A stretch of 64,000 bases of DNA from Calothrix sp. PCC 7716 (GCF_019977735.1 NZ_AP025018.1:1-64000); one strand, 5' to 3'. Shown: positions 18,460 through 27,292, counted from the first letter of the stretch. Numbers and translations are program-made. Notes: a model not told the origin generated them from the sequence alone.

Positions 18460-18612
18460 TGTTCTTTGTTTTCTCTTCGGTGTAAAATCTCATTTGTTAG
18501 GAGCAGCTGGATAGTCGGCTTTCCTAGTTAGCTATATTTAGCCTGAAACTTACAGATTTTAGCGCTCGTTGGAGTATAAGCGCAACCCATAGCTTTAAAT
18601 TTATTTTGGCTC

Positions 18613-19554
18613 TTACGCAGGCGCCAGTACTTGGTTGCGAATCCAGTATAGCAGTTCAAAGTTCACCCGTTCTGGACATTCATCGTGGGCGCAGTGTCCA
18701 GCGTTTTCTAATTCTACTAATTGCAATTGTGGATTGAGCTTTAACAGACTATGAGCTAGAGACAAAGGAATCATTCGGTCTTCCCGTCCCCACATTAAAA
18801 GAGATGGCAGTTTGAGGTCGGTGACAATGGAACGTATACAGGGACTAAAATCTTTACTCATCATGCTTTTTAGAATTGCACAAAAAGCATGAACTGCACC
18901 TTGTTCACGTGCTGGTGTCATGAGAATTTCTAGCAGTTCTTCGGTTACTGCTTCTTTACAAGCATAAGCAAAGCTTGCCCAGCGTTTGACTATACGTGGC
19001 TGTCGTAGTAGAAAAAATAGAGGTTTTAATACAATTGGTAATGTTAACACACCTACAATTTTATCTTGCAAGAAGCGTAAACTATTCGATTTTATATTTT
19101 GCTCTGACATGTCGGGTAAGCTAATCATTGCAACACCTCGCACCATTTCTGGATATGTTGCAGCTGCTTGTAGGCAGGTAAGTGAACCTATCGAGTTTCC
19201 TACTAAAACTATTGGAATTCGCACGAATGTTTGCCAAAATTCGTGAATTTGTTCTACCCAAAGTTTAATTGTATATGGTGTAACTGGTTTATCGGAGGCG
19301 CCAAAGCCTAATAAATCTACTGCGTAAACGCTGTGATACTTCGCTAATTCTGATATATTTTGGCGCCAGTGTCGAATAGAACCGCCAAAACCATGTACCA
19401 ACAGCACTGGAACTGGAGATTTAGGATTATTGATATAAGCGTAGCGAATTTTCCAACCTCGCCACATCCATTCACCAAACTCACCGCAAAAATTGCTATT
19501 GGCTATTTTGGGTTCAACTGAGATTTGAGTAGGCATTAATTGTGTATTAGTCAT
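18613..19554 (-). CDS. Alpha/beta-fold hydrolase
   Basis: The ATG at 19554 (MTNTQLMPTQIS) is preferred. A longer frame from 19698 would run into the next gene and adds a non-family sequence. The 313-residue protein has the oxyanion motif LLVHGFGGS, nucleophile elbow GNSIGS (Ser), acid MWGREDRMIP and base AGHCAHDECPE, so the catalytic triad is complete. It is close to cyanobacterial and plastid hydrolases of the epoxide-hydrolase/pheophytinase-like group. The substrate is not known. It lies 38 bases after the small gene at 19593-19850. Confidence 0.88.
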   Translation of the reverse strand: MTNTQLMPTQISVEPKIANSNFCGEFGEWMWRGWKIRYAYINNPKSPVPVLLVHGFGGSIRHWRQNISELAKYHSVYAVDLLGFGASDKPVTPYTIKLWVEQIHEFWQTFVRIPIVLVGNSIGSLTCLQAAATYPEMVRGVAMISLPDMSEQNIKSNSLRFLQDKIVGVLTLPIVLKPLFFLLRQPRIVKRWASFAYACKEAVTEELLEILMTPAREQGAVHAFCAILKSMMSKDFSPCIRSIVTDLKLPSLLMWGREDRMIPLSLAHSLLKLNPQLQLVELENAGHCAHDECPERVNFELLYWIRNQVLAPA

Positions 19555-19592
19555 ATATAGCCAAAGCAATTGCGTATCGTTAAGTTGAAATG

Positions 19593-19850
19593 TTACAAGC
19601 GTATAAATTGTAAGGCGCCGATATAAGGTTGAGCTTCTTTTAGAGGAGTGGGAACTATTTTCCAACCTGCTTTTAATAATTTTTGAAAGGTTGCCCAACC
19701 TTTAGAACCTCTGGGTATTGGGTAATCTGGAACTGCATATTCGCGGCAAAGAGTGTAAGGTAGCCAAGGTTGATTTTCATCGGTACGAAGATGTAAAATT
19801 AAAGCCTCATTATTTGCAAAGCTTGGAAGCCAACACATTTGTCCAGACAT
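19593..19850 (-). CDS. Small conserved hypothetical protein
   Basis: This 85-residue protein begins MSGQMCWLPSFANNEALIL and has many Trp, Pro and Tyr residues (NQPWLPYTLCREYAVPDYPIP). The C-terminus has 'GWATFQKLLKAGWKIVPTP'. There is no signal peptide or membrane segment. It reads like a real cyanobacterial small gene rather than a shadow frame, and it precedes the hydrolase gene on the same strand. I do not recognise the family. Confidence 0.65.
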   Translation of the reverse strand: MSGQMCWLPSFANNEALILHLRTDENQPWLPYTLCREYAVPDYPIPRGSKGWATFQKLLKAGWKIVPTPLKEAQPYIGALQFIRL

Positions 19851-20350
19851 AAATTACTCCATAAAAATTGATAGCAGACAAGCGAAATTCTAAAAACATA
19901 TAACTTATTTATCGTTACTGCTCTGAAAACTTTTCGTTTGAATATATTTCATGTTGTATTAAATAACAACGTGTAATATCTCTACCAATAGTTTAAGTTT
20001 TAAATTTTGCTTATATTTCTTGAGATAAGTAAATCTAGTTGTATTTATCTCATGAACCCCAAACGGCTTACTACAAATACATTTTTGATTGCATTACTTT
20101 TTTATTATAACTTTCAAATAGCTAAATGTGATACCAAATTATATTAAAATAGTAGACATAAGTAATCATTAAAAGCTTAAAGAATTAAAATTCTTATTAC
20201 AAACATTTTTGCTGCCTCTAGCACAAGATAGAGATTGTTGTGCAATAATCAAATCTAAAGTAATAAATTTTCAAGAAGTTTTCTTTGCTCTTCAGATAGA
20301 AGCTAATCAAGAAGCTACTGGCTATAATTGCTAAATATTAAATTAATTTT
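19851..20350. other. 500-base AT-rich spacer, no clear gene
   Basis: The only open frame with a reasonable start is a 31-codon one at about 20052 (MNPKRLTTNTFLIALLFY), which looks like the beginning of a secreted or membrane protein and then stops. It may be a remnant. No RNA gene or strong terminator was found. Confidence 0.5.
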
Positions 20351-22069
20351 ATGAGTTCTTTAATTGAATTTGCCCAAACAGCAGAAAATATTGCAGCGAC
20401 ATCAAAGCGAACGATAAAAGCTTTAATACTTGGTGATTACTTCAATAATCTGGCAGATGAAGATTTAATAACTTCCGCGCGCTTTTTTGCTGGTTATATT
20501 TTTCCGTTACGTGACCAACGTACAGTCAATATTGGTGGAGCAGCTTTACTAACAGCGATTACAACTATTGCGAATATAGAAAAATCTAAATATCAAGAGC
20601 GTTTAGTTAAACTGGGAGACCCTGGAGATGTCGTATTTGAAGTTTTGAGCAATAATCTTAAATCTAAGCAACTTCCATCTACTCTTACCTTACATCACTT
20701 ATTCTCTAAACTCGAACAACTAGCTGCGCTCTTCGGAACTAAAAGTAAAACTTCGCTAGTTACTGAATTATTAAGACTTGCGACTCCCCTCGAAGCGAAG
20801 TATATCGTTAAACTTTTAGCAGGTGATTTGCGAATTGGATTAAAAGAGGGAGCAGTTGAAGATGCTCTTGCTCGTTTGTTCAAAGTCCCAGTTGCGAAAG
20901 TGCAATGGGTGAATATGTTAACTGGTGATATTGGGGAAACCGCTATCCTTGCTCGTCATCAACGACTTGAGCAAGCAAAAATGCGACTTTTTCATCCCAT
21001 CAAGTTTATGCTTGCTAGTCCTGCAGATGATTTAACCGAAGTTACAAAGCAAATGCCACAGGGGTTTGCGGTCGAAGATAAGTATGATGGCATTCGCACA
21101 CAAGTGCATATCGGAGGGGGAAAGGGGGAAGATAGTTTGCATGGAACTATTATTAATGATTGCCGTGTAGCTTTATTTTCACGAACTTTAGATGAAATCA
21201 CATGGACATTTCGCGATTTAATTGAACCGCTCGCGCAACTTATAAGCGACGATACTGACAATGGTTTAATTTTAGATGGAGAGATAATACCAATTCGAGG
21301 CGCCAAGATATTGCCTTTCCAGGAACTCCAAAAACGACTTGGACGTAAGCAGGTTAAACAAGAGTTAATAGAAGAAGTACCTGTAGCATTTATTGCCTAT
21401 GATATTTTATACGCGAATAATAGAGTATTAATTGATGAACCTCTAAAAGAGCGTAGAACTATATTAGATTCGCTACGGTTAGATACAGAAAAAATAAAAC
21501 GAGGACTTCATAAACAATTTGACGATATTTCTGGTTTAGACGCCGAATTTACAGCAGCGCGCGCAAGAGGTAACGAAGGATTAATGGTTAAAGACCTTAA
21601 TTCAACATACAAACCAGGTCGTCGTGGTAAAGAATGGCTAAAAATCAAACGTGCTATTGCCACACTCGATGTTGTAATTACCGCAGCAGAAGTAGGAACT
21701 GGGAAACGCGCACGGTTTTTATCAGATTATACGTTTGCTGTTCGTACTAGCGAAACTGAACCGACATTATTAAATATTGGTAAAGCTTACTCTGGACTAA
21801 CCGATGCTGAAGTCACAGAAATTAGTAATTGGTGTCGCGCGCATACAATACAGGAATTAGAACATGGTCGAGTTTGTATAGTCGAACCAAAGTTAGTATT
21901 AGAAGTTACTTTCGACCGAGTACAACCATCATCGCGTCACAATAGCGGTTTTGCGTTGCGGTTCCCTCGAATTTTGCGAATACGTACAGATAAACCTGTT
22001 GCAGAAATTGATACTTTAGAAACAGTACAAAGTTTAGCTGAAACAGAAGACTTGCCATCATGCACGTGA
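20351..22069 (+). CDS. ATP-dependent DNA ligase, archaeal/LigB type
   Basis: The 572-residue enzyme seals nicks using ATP. The N-terminal ~220 residues form the DNA-binding domain (VAKVQWVNMLTGDIGETA at its end). The nucleotidyltransferase core has the adenylated lysine in EDKYDGIRTQ, 'LDGEIIP', 'EGLMVKDLNSTYKPGRRGKEWLKIKRA', and then an OB-fold. Most bacteria rely on the NAD-dependent ligase, so this is an additional ligase. The reading frame ends in a junction with a DHH-phosphoesterase remnant; the last residues (ETEDLPSCT) may not be original. Confidence 0.92.
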   Translation: MSSLIEFAQTAENIAATSKRTIKALILGDYFNNLADEDLITSARFFAGYIFPLRDQRTVNIGGAALLTAITTIANIEKSKYQERLVKLGDPGDVVFEVLSNNLKSKQLPSTLTLHHLFSKLEQLAALFGTKSKTSLVTELLRLATPLEAKYIVKLLAGDLRIGLKEGAVEDALARLFKVPVAKVQWVNMLTGDIGETAILARHQRLEQAKMRLFHPIKFMLASPADDLTEVTKQMPQGFAVEDKYDGIRTQVHIGGGKGEDSLHGTIINDCRVALFSRTLDEITWTFRDLIEPLAQLISDDTDNGLILDGEIIPIRGAKILPFQELQKRLGRKQVKQELIEEVPVAFIAYDILYANNRVLIDEPLKERRTILDSLRLDTEKIKRGLHKQFDDISGLDAEFTAARARGNEGLMVKDLNSTYKPGRRGKEWLKIKRAIATLDVVITAAEVGTGKRARFLSDYTFAVRTSETEPTLLNIGKAYSGLTDAEVTEISNWCRAHTIQELEHGRVCIVEPKLVLEVTFDRVQPSSRHNSGFALRFPRILRIRTDKPVAEIDTLETVQSLAETEDLPSCT

Positions 22070-22429
22070 ACAAGTAAAACTCGAAATGGAAAAGCTAGAA
22101 AAGCGGCGCCTACTTTTGCTGGTAACGTTGCTTTAATTAGAATTAACTCACCATGTCAAATTCATCCTCTCATAGCTCAAAGTTGGCGCCAGCGATTACC
22201 AAAATATATTGTAATTGTGGCAAACGAAGGATATTTAACAGGTAAAGTCAACTTTAGTGCCAGAACTGACTCCGGAATAAACGTACTAGATTTTCTACGC
22301 AACGTTGGTTTACCAGAAGGAGAAGGAAGTTATGGACATGGACATGATTTTGCTTCCGGAGGCAGTTTACCAATCGCGCGGTTCAATGAATTATTAGATA
22401 AATTAGGTTTTGATGTGGGTTTACGATAA
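22055..22429 (+). pseudogene. Remnant of a DHH/DHHA1 phosphoesterase gene fused to the ligase 3' end
   Basis: Directly after and partly overlapping the ligase stop, one frame reads AREQVKLEMEKLEKRR. After a frame change, a second reads 'GNVALIRINSPCQIHPLIAQ', then 'YLTGKVNFSARTDSGINVLDFLRN' and 'GEGSYGHGHDFASGGSLPIARFNELLDKLGF'. The last part is the DHHA1 domain of DHH-family phosphoesterases, including the GHGHD-ASGG motif. The N-terminal DHH catalytic part is missing. A GTG at 22217 could allow translation of the last 70 residues, but the gene is clearly truncated. A ligase-DHH pair was probably collapsed by deletion. Confidence 0.8.
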
Positions 22430-22794
22430 TATTGCGTTCCATTGATTACGGGTTTTGTTATAATAAAACCTACTGGTTCATCTTTATGCTCATAGCTTAA
22501 AAATTACGCATGGTGAAACTCGATATTTGTAGCTTTAGCAGTTACAGCTTTATCTTGAGAATGCGACAGCATACGTTTTGAGACATTAACCGCATTATAT
22601 GGCGCCTGCTTTTTTAACTTGAATTATGTTGATTATTGGTGCCGTAGTTAATTTTTACTATTTTTTAATAAGTCAAGCACTGTTAAGCACTGTCAAGCAC
22701 TGTCAAGCACTGTCAAGCACTGAAGTGCTTACTACGGGTTCCCTTTCCCCTCTACAATAAAAAGCTGATAAGTAAAGCGAGATACTGTAATATT
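22430..22794. repeat. Spacer with 10-bp TCAAGCACTG tandem repeat
   Basis: No gene is seen. A short hairpin 'ggttttgttataataaaacc' (about 22451-22470) may end transcription of the ligase region. Five units of TCAAGCACTG (one variant TTAAGCACTG) run from about 22672 to 22722, followed by 'aagtgctt', which can fold back on the repeat. Confidence 0.75.
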
Positions 22795-24270
22795 ATGACT
22801 ACTGCTACTCCTGTTAAAACAGAGTACGAGGCGATTATTGGGCTTGAAACCCATTGTCAGCTTAGTACCAACACTAAAATATTCTCTGATAGTTCGACTG
22901 CGTTCGGCGCCGACCCCAACACCAACATCGACCCGGTTTGTATGGGTTTACCTGGAGTGTTACCTGTACTTAACCAAAAAGTTCTGGAATATGCTGTCAA
23001 AGCAGGTTTAGCGCTCAATTGCCAAATCGCAAAATATAGTAAGTTTGACCGTAAGCAGTACTTTTATCCTGATTTACCCAAAAATTACCAAATATCGCAG
23101 TACGATTTACCTATTGCTGAACATGGTTGGTTAGAAATCGAGTTAATCGATAAAGATGGTAATCCTGTTCGTAAGAAAATTGGTGTGACCCGTCTACACA
23201 TGGAAGAAGATGCAGGTAAGTTAGTTCACGCAGGTAGTGACAGGTTATCTGGTTCGACTTACTCACTTGTAGATTACAACCGTGCAGGTGTTCCATTAGT
23301 GGAAATAGTATCCGAACCTGACTTACGCTCTGGACAAGAAGCTGCTGAATACGCGCAAGAACTACGTCGAATTATGCGCTATCTTGGTGTTAGCGACGGC
23401 AACATGCAAGAAGGTTCGCTACGCTGTGACGTTAATATATCTGTTCGTCCAGTTGGACAAAAAGAATTTGGCACTAAAGTCGAAATCAAAAACATGAACT
23501 CGTTCAGCGCAATTCAAAAAGCAATCGAGCATGAAATTGAACGACAAATAGCTGCTGTCGAAGCTGGTGAACCTATTATTCAAGAAACCCGTTTGTGGGA
23601 AGAAAGTTCACAACGTACTATTAGCATGCGTAAAAAGGAAGGTTCTAGCGATTATCGCTACTTCCCTGAACCTGATTTAGGACCCATTGAAGTTAGCAGC
23701 GAACAATTAAATGCTTGGAAAAGCGAGTTACCCGAACTCCCCGCTCAAAAGCGTCATCGCTACGAAACCGATTTGGGACTTTCTGCATATGATGCGCGTG
23801 TTCTTACCGAAGAACGTACTGTTTCTGAATATTTTGAAACGGTTATTGCTACTGGCGCCAGTGCCAAAGCTGCGGCAAACTGGATTACACAAGATATAGC
23901 AGCTTATCTCAACAAACAAAAACTCGCTATCACCGAAATTGGTTTAACTCCGCAAAACCTAGCGGATGTTATTACGCGCATTGAGAGTGGTAAAATTAGC
24001 AACGCTATAGCAAAAGAAAAGTTAACCGATTTACTCAACGGTGTAACCCCCGAAAAAGCTTTCGCAGGCAAAGAACTCATTAGCGACCCTGCTACTCTCG
24101 AATCTATTATCGACGAAGTTATCGCCGCTAACCCCAAAGAATACGAAAAGTACAAAGGTGGTAACGTCAATCTCAAAGGTTTCTTCGTTGGACAAGTCCT
24201 CAAAAAAACCAACAAACTCGCTGAACCCCGTCTCACCAACGAATTGGTCGAGAAAAAGCTAAACGCTTAA
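22795..24270 (+). CDS. gatB: Aspartyl/glutamyl-tRNA amidotransferase subunit B
   Basis: GatB activates Glu-tRNA(Gln) or Asp-tRNA(Asn) for amidation within GatCAB. The protein has 491 residues, full length. Signatures are 'GLETHCQLSTNTKIFSDSS', 'CMGLPGVLPVLN', 'KFDRKQYFYPDLPKNYQISQYD', 'LHMEEDAGKLVH', 'SLVDYNRAGVPLVEIVSEPD' and 'MQEGSLRCDVNISVRP', plus the C-terminal tRNA-binding YqeY-like tail (KYKGGNVNLKGFFVGQVLK). No gatA or gatC is nearby, which is usual in cyanobacteria. It is followed by the tandem small-RNA array. Confidence 0.97.
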   Translation: MTTATPVKTEYEAIIGLETHCQLSTNTKIFSDSSTAFGADPNTNIDPVCMGLPGVLPVLNQKVLEYAVKAGLALNCQIAKYSKFDRKQYFYPDLPKNYQISQYDLPIAEHGWLEIELIDKDGNPVRKKIGVTRLHMEEDAGKLVHAGSDRLSGSTYSLVDYNRAGVPLVEIVSEPDLRSGQEAAEYAQELRRIMRYLGVSDGNMQEGSLRCDVNISVRPVGQKEFGTKVEIKNMNSFSAIQKAIEHEIERQIAAVEAGEPIIQETRLWEESSQRTISMRKKEGSSDYRYFPEPDLGPIEVSSEQLNAWKSELPELPAQKRHRYETDLGLSAYDARVLTEERTVSEYFETVIATGASAKAAANWITQDIAAYLNKQKLAITEIGLTPQNLADVITRIESGKISNAIAKEKLTDLLNGVTPEKAFAGKELISDPATLESIIDEVIAANPKEYEKYKGGNVNLKGFFVGQVLKKTNKLAEPRLTNELVEKKLNA

Positions 24271-24365
24271 ACGGCGCCTTAAATATTTCTTCATCAAAAA
24301 TTTACAAAAAAACATCGAATAGGGGGTAGCGCACCCCATATCTATAATGATATTGTGCGCTAAGT

Positions 24366-24416
24366 AGATGCACCCTGATGATTCGGAGAGTTATGTAAAT
24401 AGCTCTCCTTTTTTTT
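24366..24416 (+). ncRNA. Putative small RNA, copy 1 of tandem array
   Basis: The unit starts with the conserved head AGATGCACCCTGATGATTCG, then the hairpin GGAGAG...CTCTCC and eight T. Upstream lies 'agggggtagcgcacc', with a -10-like TATTGT at 24351-24356 in register with the other copies. A perfect TATAAT is at 24343-24348, so this copy could start slightly earlier. The predicted transcript is about 50 nt. The family is not recognised. Confidence 0.72.
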
Positions 24417-24558
24417 GTCTATTTATAAATATAAATAATCCCCCAAAATTCGCAATTTTAGATAGGTTCGGCACCTTAATGCTGAGTAATATTACTGTTA
24501 ATTGGCGCCTTAAAAATTTTCTTAACGCTTTATTCGGAAAAAATACTTACAGGGGGTA

Positions 24559-24586
24559 TTGCACCTCATCCCAAATATGCTATACT
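24559..24586 (+). promoter_or_regulatory. Sigma70-type promoter of small-RNA copy 2
   Basis: TTGCAC (24559-24564), a 16-base spacer and TATACT (24581-24586) are followed by the conserved RNA head ten bases later. Equivalent elements stand at the same distance before copies 1, 3 and 4 (for example TTACCC-16-TATATT at 24740-24767). This supports independent transcription of each unit. Confidence 0.7.
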
Positions 24587-24595
24587 ATGTTAAGT

Positions 24596-24643
24596 AGATG
24601 CACCCTGATGATTCGGAGAGTTACGTAAGTGACTCTCTTTTTT
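24596..24643 (+). ncRNA. Putative small RNA, copy 2 of tandem array
   Basis: The head is identical to copy 1. The terminator stem is GAGAGT / ACTCTC with loop TACGTAAGTG, followed by six T. The best promoter of the four precedes it (TTGCAC-16-TATACT). It begins 230 bases after copy 1. Confidence 0.75.
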
Positions 24644-24776
24644 ATTGCATTAGTAATAGTACTAAAGAACTACCTTGTAATCGATTTTAACTTTATGAAT
24701 TTATCATATTAACTTCATACAAAATTAAATTAAGGGGTCTTACCCATCATCCCGAATATGGTATATTATGTTAAGT

Positions 24777-24827
24777 AGATGCACCCTGATGATTCGGAGA
24801 GTTACGCAAGTGGCTCTCTTTTTTTTT
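24777..24827 (+). ncRNA. Putative small RNA, copy 3 of tandem array
   Basis: The head is identical to copies 1 and 2. The stem is GAGAGT / GCTCTC (one G-U pair) with loop TACGCAAGTG, then nine T. The promoter-like TTACCC-16-TATATT lies immediately upstream. It begins 181 bases after copy 2. Confidence 0.75.
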
Positions 24828-24938
24828 GTTTGTTTTTCTGTTGTATACTAGATAACAATTACACAGAAATTAATAAAATTTTTCAAAATAAAATGGGGGG
24901 TAATGCACGGCATCCCCAAAATAGTGTATTATGTTATC

Positions 24939-24989
24939 AGATGCACCCTGATGATCTGGAGAGCTGCTGAAGTAGCTCTCTCTTTTTTT
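24939..24989 (+). ncRNA. Putative small RNA, copy 4 of tandem array
   Basis: This is the most diverged copy: AGATGCACCCTGATGATCTG, then a longer perfect stem GAGAGCT / AGCTCTC and a T-rich tail. Changes in the stem relative to the other copies are matched on both arms, so the hairpin is conserved rather than the primary sequence. It begins 162 bases after copy 3 and ends about 120 bases before argJ. Confidence 0.72.
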
Positions 24990-25111
24990 CCACATAAAGC
25001 ATTTTTACTCACATTTATATATAGTTAGTTGCTGGTTATTTAACAAAATAGCATTAAGTGGTGACACTATATTGATATAATCGCCAGTCAGTCATAATTG
25101 CGGGTAAGGTC

Positions 25112-26425
25112 ATGGCAGACTGGCATGAAATAGATGGTGGAGTTACGGCGCCTAGAGGATATCGGGCAGCGGGAATAAAAGCTGGGTTAAAACCTTCGGG
25201 GTTGCCAGATTTAGCGTTGATAGTATCGGATGTAGATGCGATAGCAGCAGGAGTATTTACAACGAGTCACGTGAAGGCAGCATGTGTAGATTATTGTCGT
25301 GAGCGGTTGCAAAGTAAACAAATAACCCGTGCGGTTCTTTGTAATGCGGGACAAGCGAATGCAGCAACAGGTGAACAAGGAATGCGCGATGCACTCGAAA
25401 GTGCAGAACTTTTGGCTAGTGCATTAAATATTTCTTCAGAATCAATATTATTGGCATCAACGGGTGTGATAGGGCAGCGTATCAAAATGGATGCGATGCG
25501 AAGCGGAATTCCTAAAGTTGTTGCGGCACTTTCGGGAACTGGTTCTGATGCGGCAGCAGGAGCAATTATAACTACCGATTTAGTGCCAAAAACAATTGCA
25601 TTAGAGACAACTATTGGTGATAGGACAGTACGAATAGGTGGAATAGCTAAAGGTTCAGGGATGATTCATCCTAACATGGCAACATTGCTGGCATTTGTAA
25701 CGTGTGATGCGGCTGTTTCACCCCATTTATGGCATCAAATGCTTTCGCGTGCTGCCGATAAAAGTTTCAATGCCATAACTGTAGATGGTGATACTAGCAC
25801 CAATGATAGTTTAATTGCCCTTGCTAATGGTGAATCGCGAACTCCTGCAATTACAGAAATGGGCGCCGAGGCAGAAAAGTTAGAAGCGATGTTAACGGCA
25901 GTGTGCCAGCATTTAGCTAAATGTATTGCTCGTGATGGAGAGGGTGCAACTTGCTTGATAGAAGTACAAGTAGAAGGGGCGCCGGATGATGCAGGGGCAC
26001 GTCAAGTAGCAAAAACAATAGTAGGTTCATCGCTAGTAAAATCAGCAATATTTGGGCATGACCCAAACTGGGGAAGAATAGCAGCAGCAGCAGGACGCGC
26101 GGGAGTTGTATTTGAACAAGAAAATTTGCGTATTCAACTTGGTGATTTTTTACTAATGGAAAATGGGCAGCCATTACCATTTGACCGTTCGGGTGCAAGT
26201 AATTATTTAAAATACATTGCTGCGAATTCAAGTATAAACAGCGATTTTACAGCAACCAACATGAGCAACGACCTTACAGTTGACCGTAGCACCGTGGCGC
26301 CGCAACGAGTGGATAACCCAGTGATAATTAAAGTCAGCATTGGTAACGGACACGGTTCGGGTATAGCTTGGGGTTGTGACTTGAGTTACGACTACGTGAA
26401 AATTAATGCCGAGTACACAACTTAA
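25112..26425 (+). CDS. argJ: Bifunctional ornithine acetyltransferase / N-acetylglutamate synthase
   Basis: ArgJ recycles the acetyl group in arginine biosynthesis. The 437-residue protein includes the autocleavage site KGSGMIHPNMATLLAF, where the Thr after MA becomes the N-terminal nucleophile of the beta chain. 'FNAITVDGDTSTNDS' and 'FGHDPNWGRIAAAAGRAG' are also typical. A ~20-residue linker near residue 385 (SINSDFTATNMSNDLTVDRS) looks like a lineage-specific insertion. It follows the tandem RNA array, so readthrough from copy 4 into argJ is possible. Confidence 0.96.
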   Translation: MADWHEIDGGVTAPRGYRAAGIKAGLKPSGLPDLALIVSDVDAIAAGVFTTSHVKAACVDYCRERLQSKQITRAVLCNAGQANAATGEQGMRDALESAELLASALNISSESILLASTGVIGQRIKMDAMRSGIPKVVAALSGTGSDAAAGAIITTDLVPKTIALETTIGDRTVRIGGIAKGSGMIHPNMATLLAFVTCDAAVSPHLWHQMLSRAADKSFNAITVDGDTSTNDSLIALANGESRTPAITEMGAEAEKLEAMLTAVCQHLAKCIARDGEGATCLIEVQVEGAPDDAGARQVAKTIVGSSLVKSAIFGHDPNWGRIAAAAGRAGVVFEQENLRIQLGDFLLMENGQPLPFDRSGASNYLKYIAANSSINSDFTATNMSNDLTVDRSTVAPQRVDNPVIIKVSIGNGHGSGIAWGCDLSYDYVKINAEYTT

Positions 26426-26452
26426 CGTAAGGTGGGCACTGCCCACCCTACT
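26426..26452. repeat. GGTGGGCANTGCCCACC hairpin repeat
   Basis: 'gtaaggtgggcactgcccac' directly follows argJ and forms a perfect hairpin between convergent genes. Other copies are at about 13924-13948, 40452-40477, 44702-44722 and 45774-45795, always just beyond a gene end. They may act as bidirectional terminators or be repeats that settled there. Confidence 0.75.
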
Positions 26453-26457
26453 GTGAT

Positions 26458-27270
26458 TTAAATACAGCGGCGATATATTTTTTCAACTTTATCTATATAT
26501 TTATAACTACTTTCATAGGGTGAAAAGCGTATAGATTCTTGTTTACCTAATACTAATATACCAAAATTATTTAAACTATCATAAAATAATTTATGAACAC
26601 GCGTTTGCAAAGTTTTGTTAAAATAGATTAAAACATTACGACAAATAATTAAATTAAATTCATTGAAAGAATTATCACTAGCTAAATTATGCAAAGAAAA
26701 AATAATATTATCACGTAAAGACGTATCAAATATTGCATCTTTGCCAGATACTAAATAATATTCAGAGAAAGACTTTTTACCGCCAGATTGGAGATAATTA
26801 TGTGTATATTCCTGCATGAATTTTAGAGGAAAAATACCTGTTTTAGCTTGACGCAATACTCTTTCGTTAATATCTGTTGCATAAAGACGACAACGATGAT
26901 ATAAACCTTCTTCTTGAAGTAAAATTGCCATCGAGTAAACTTCTTCACCAGTTGAACACCCAGCGTGCCAAATTCTGATAAACGGATAAGTTCGCAAGAT
27001 AGGTATTACTGAAGAGCGCAAAGCTAGAAAAAAACTAGGGTCGCGAAACATGGAGGTAACGTTGACTGACACGTTAAGCAAAAAACGTTCCATACACTCA
27101 CGGTCGTGTAAGACTTTATCTTGGAGTGCAGAAATCGTTTTTAGTCCTTCTATGCCAACAATATACGAAATTCTACGTGTAATTGAAACACGAGAATAAT
27201 CACGAAAATCAAAACCGTAGTAACGATATATTCCCTCTAGTAGTAAATCTACTTCAATATCTTCTAACAT
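26458..27270 (-). CDS. cheR: CheR-type protein-glutamate methyltransferase
   Basis: CheR methylates glutamates of chemoreceptors with SAM. The 270-residue protein has the short helical N-domain (LLEGIYRYYGFDFRDYSRVSITRRI) and the SAM-binding motif IRIWHAGCSTGEEVYSMAILL. 'LYATDINERVLRQAKTGIFPL' and 'FNLIICRNVLIYF' complete the family pattern. No receptor or CheB is adjacent; in cyanobacteria such CheR genes often work with hybrid kinases elsewhere. The upstream cysC gene lies 22 bases away in the same direction, so the two may be co-transcribed. Confidence 0.9.
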   Translation of the reverse strand: MLEDIEVDLLLEGIYRYYGFDFRDYSRVSITRRISYIVGIEGLKTISALQDKVLHDRECMERFLLNVSVNVTSMFRDPSFFLALRSSVIPILRTYPFIRIWHAGCSTGEEVYSMAILLQEEGLYHRCRLYATDINERVLRQAKTGIFPLKFMQEYTHNYLQSGGKKSFSEYYLVSGKDAIFDTSLRDNIIFSLHNLASDNSFNEFNLIICRNVLIYFNKTLQTRVHKLFYDSLNNFGILVLGKQESIRFSPYESSYKYIDKVEKIYRRCI

Positions 27271-27292
27271 GATTCATTAAGTATTAAAATTA

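Noticed and set aside
20052-20147. 31-codon frame resembling a signal peptide
   Set aside because: Too short, stops at once, no clear ribosome site; mentioned only as a possible remnant.
24366-24989. CTGATGA inside each tandem unit, resembling the hammerhead ribozyme core or a C-box
   Set aside because: The second core element (GAAA) and the required stems I-III are absent, and the following hairpin is a T-tailed terminator. C/D-box RNAs are not bacterial.
24300-25000. Tandem array as a CRISPR
   Set aside because: Only four units, unequal spacing (162-230 bases), internal terminators and promoters, and no cas genes.
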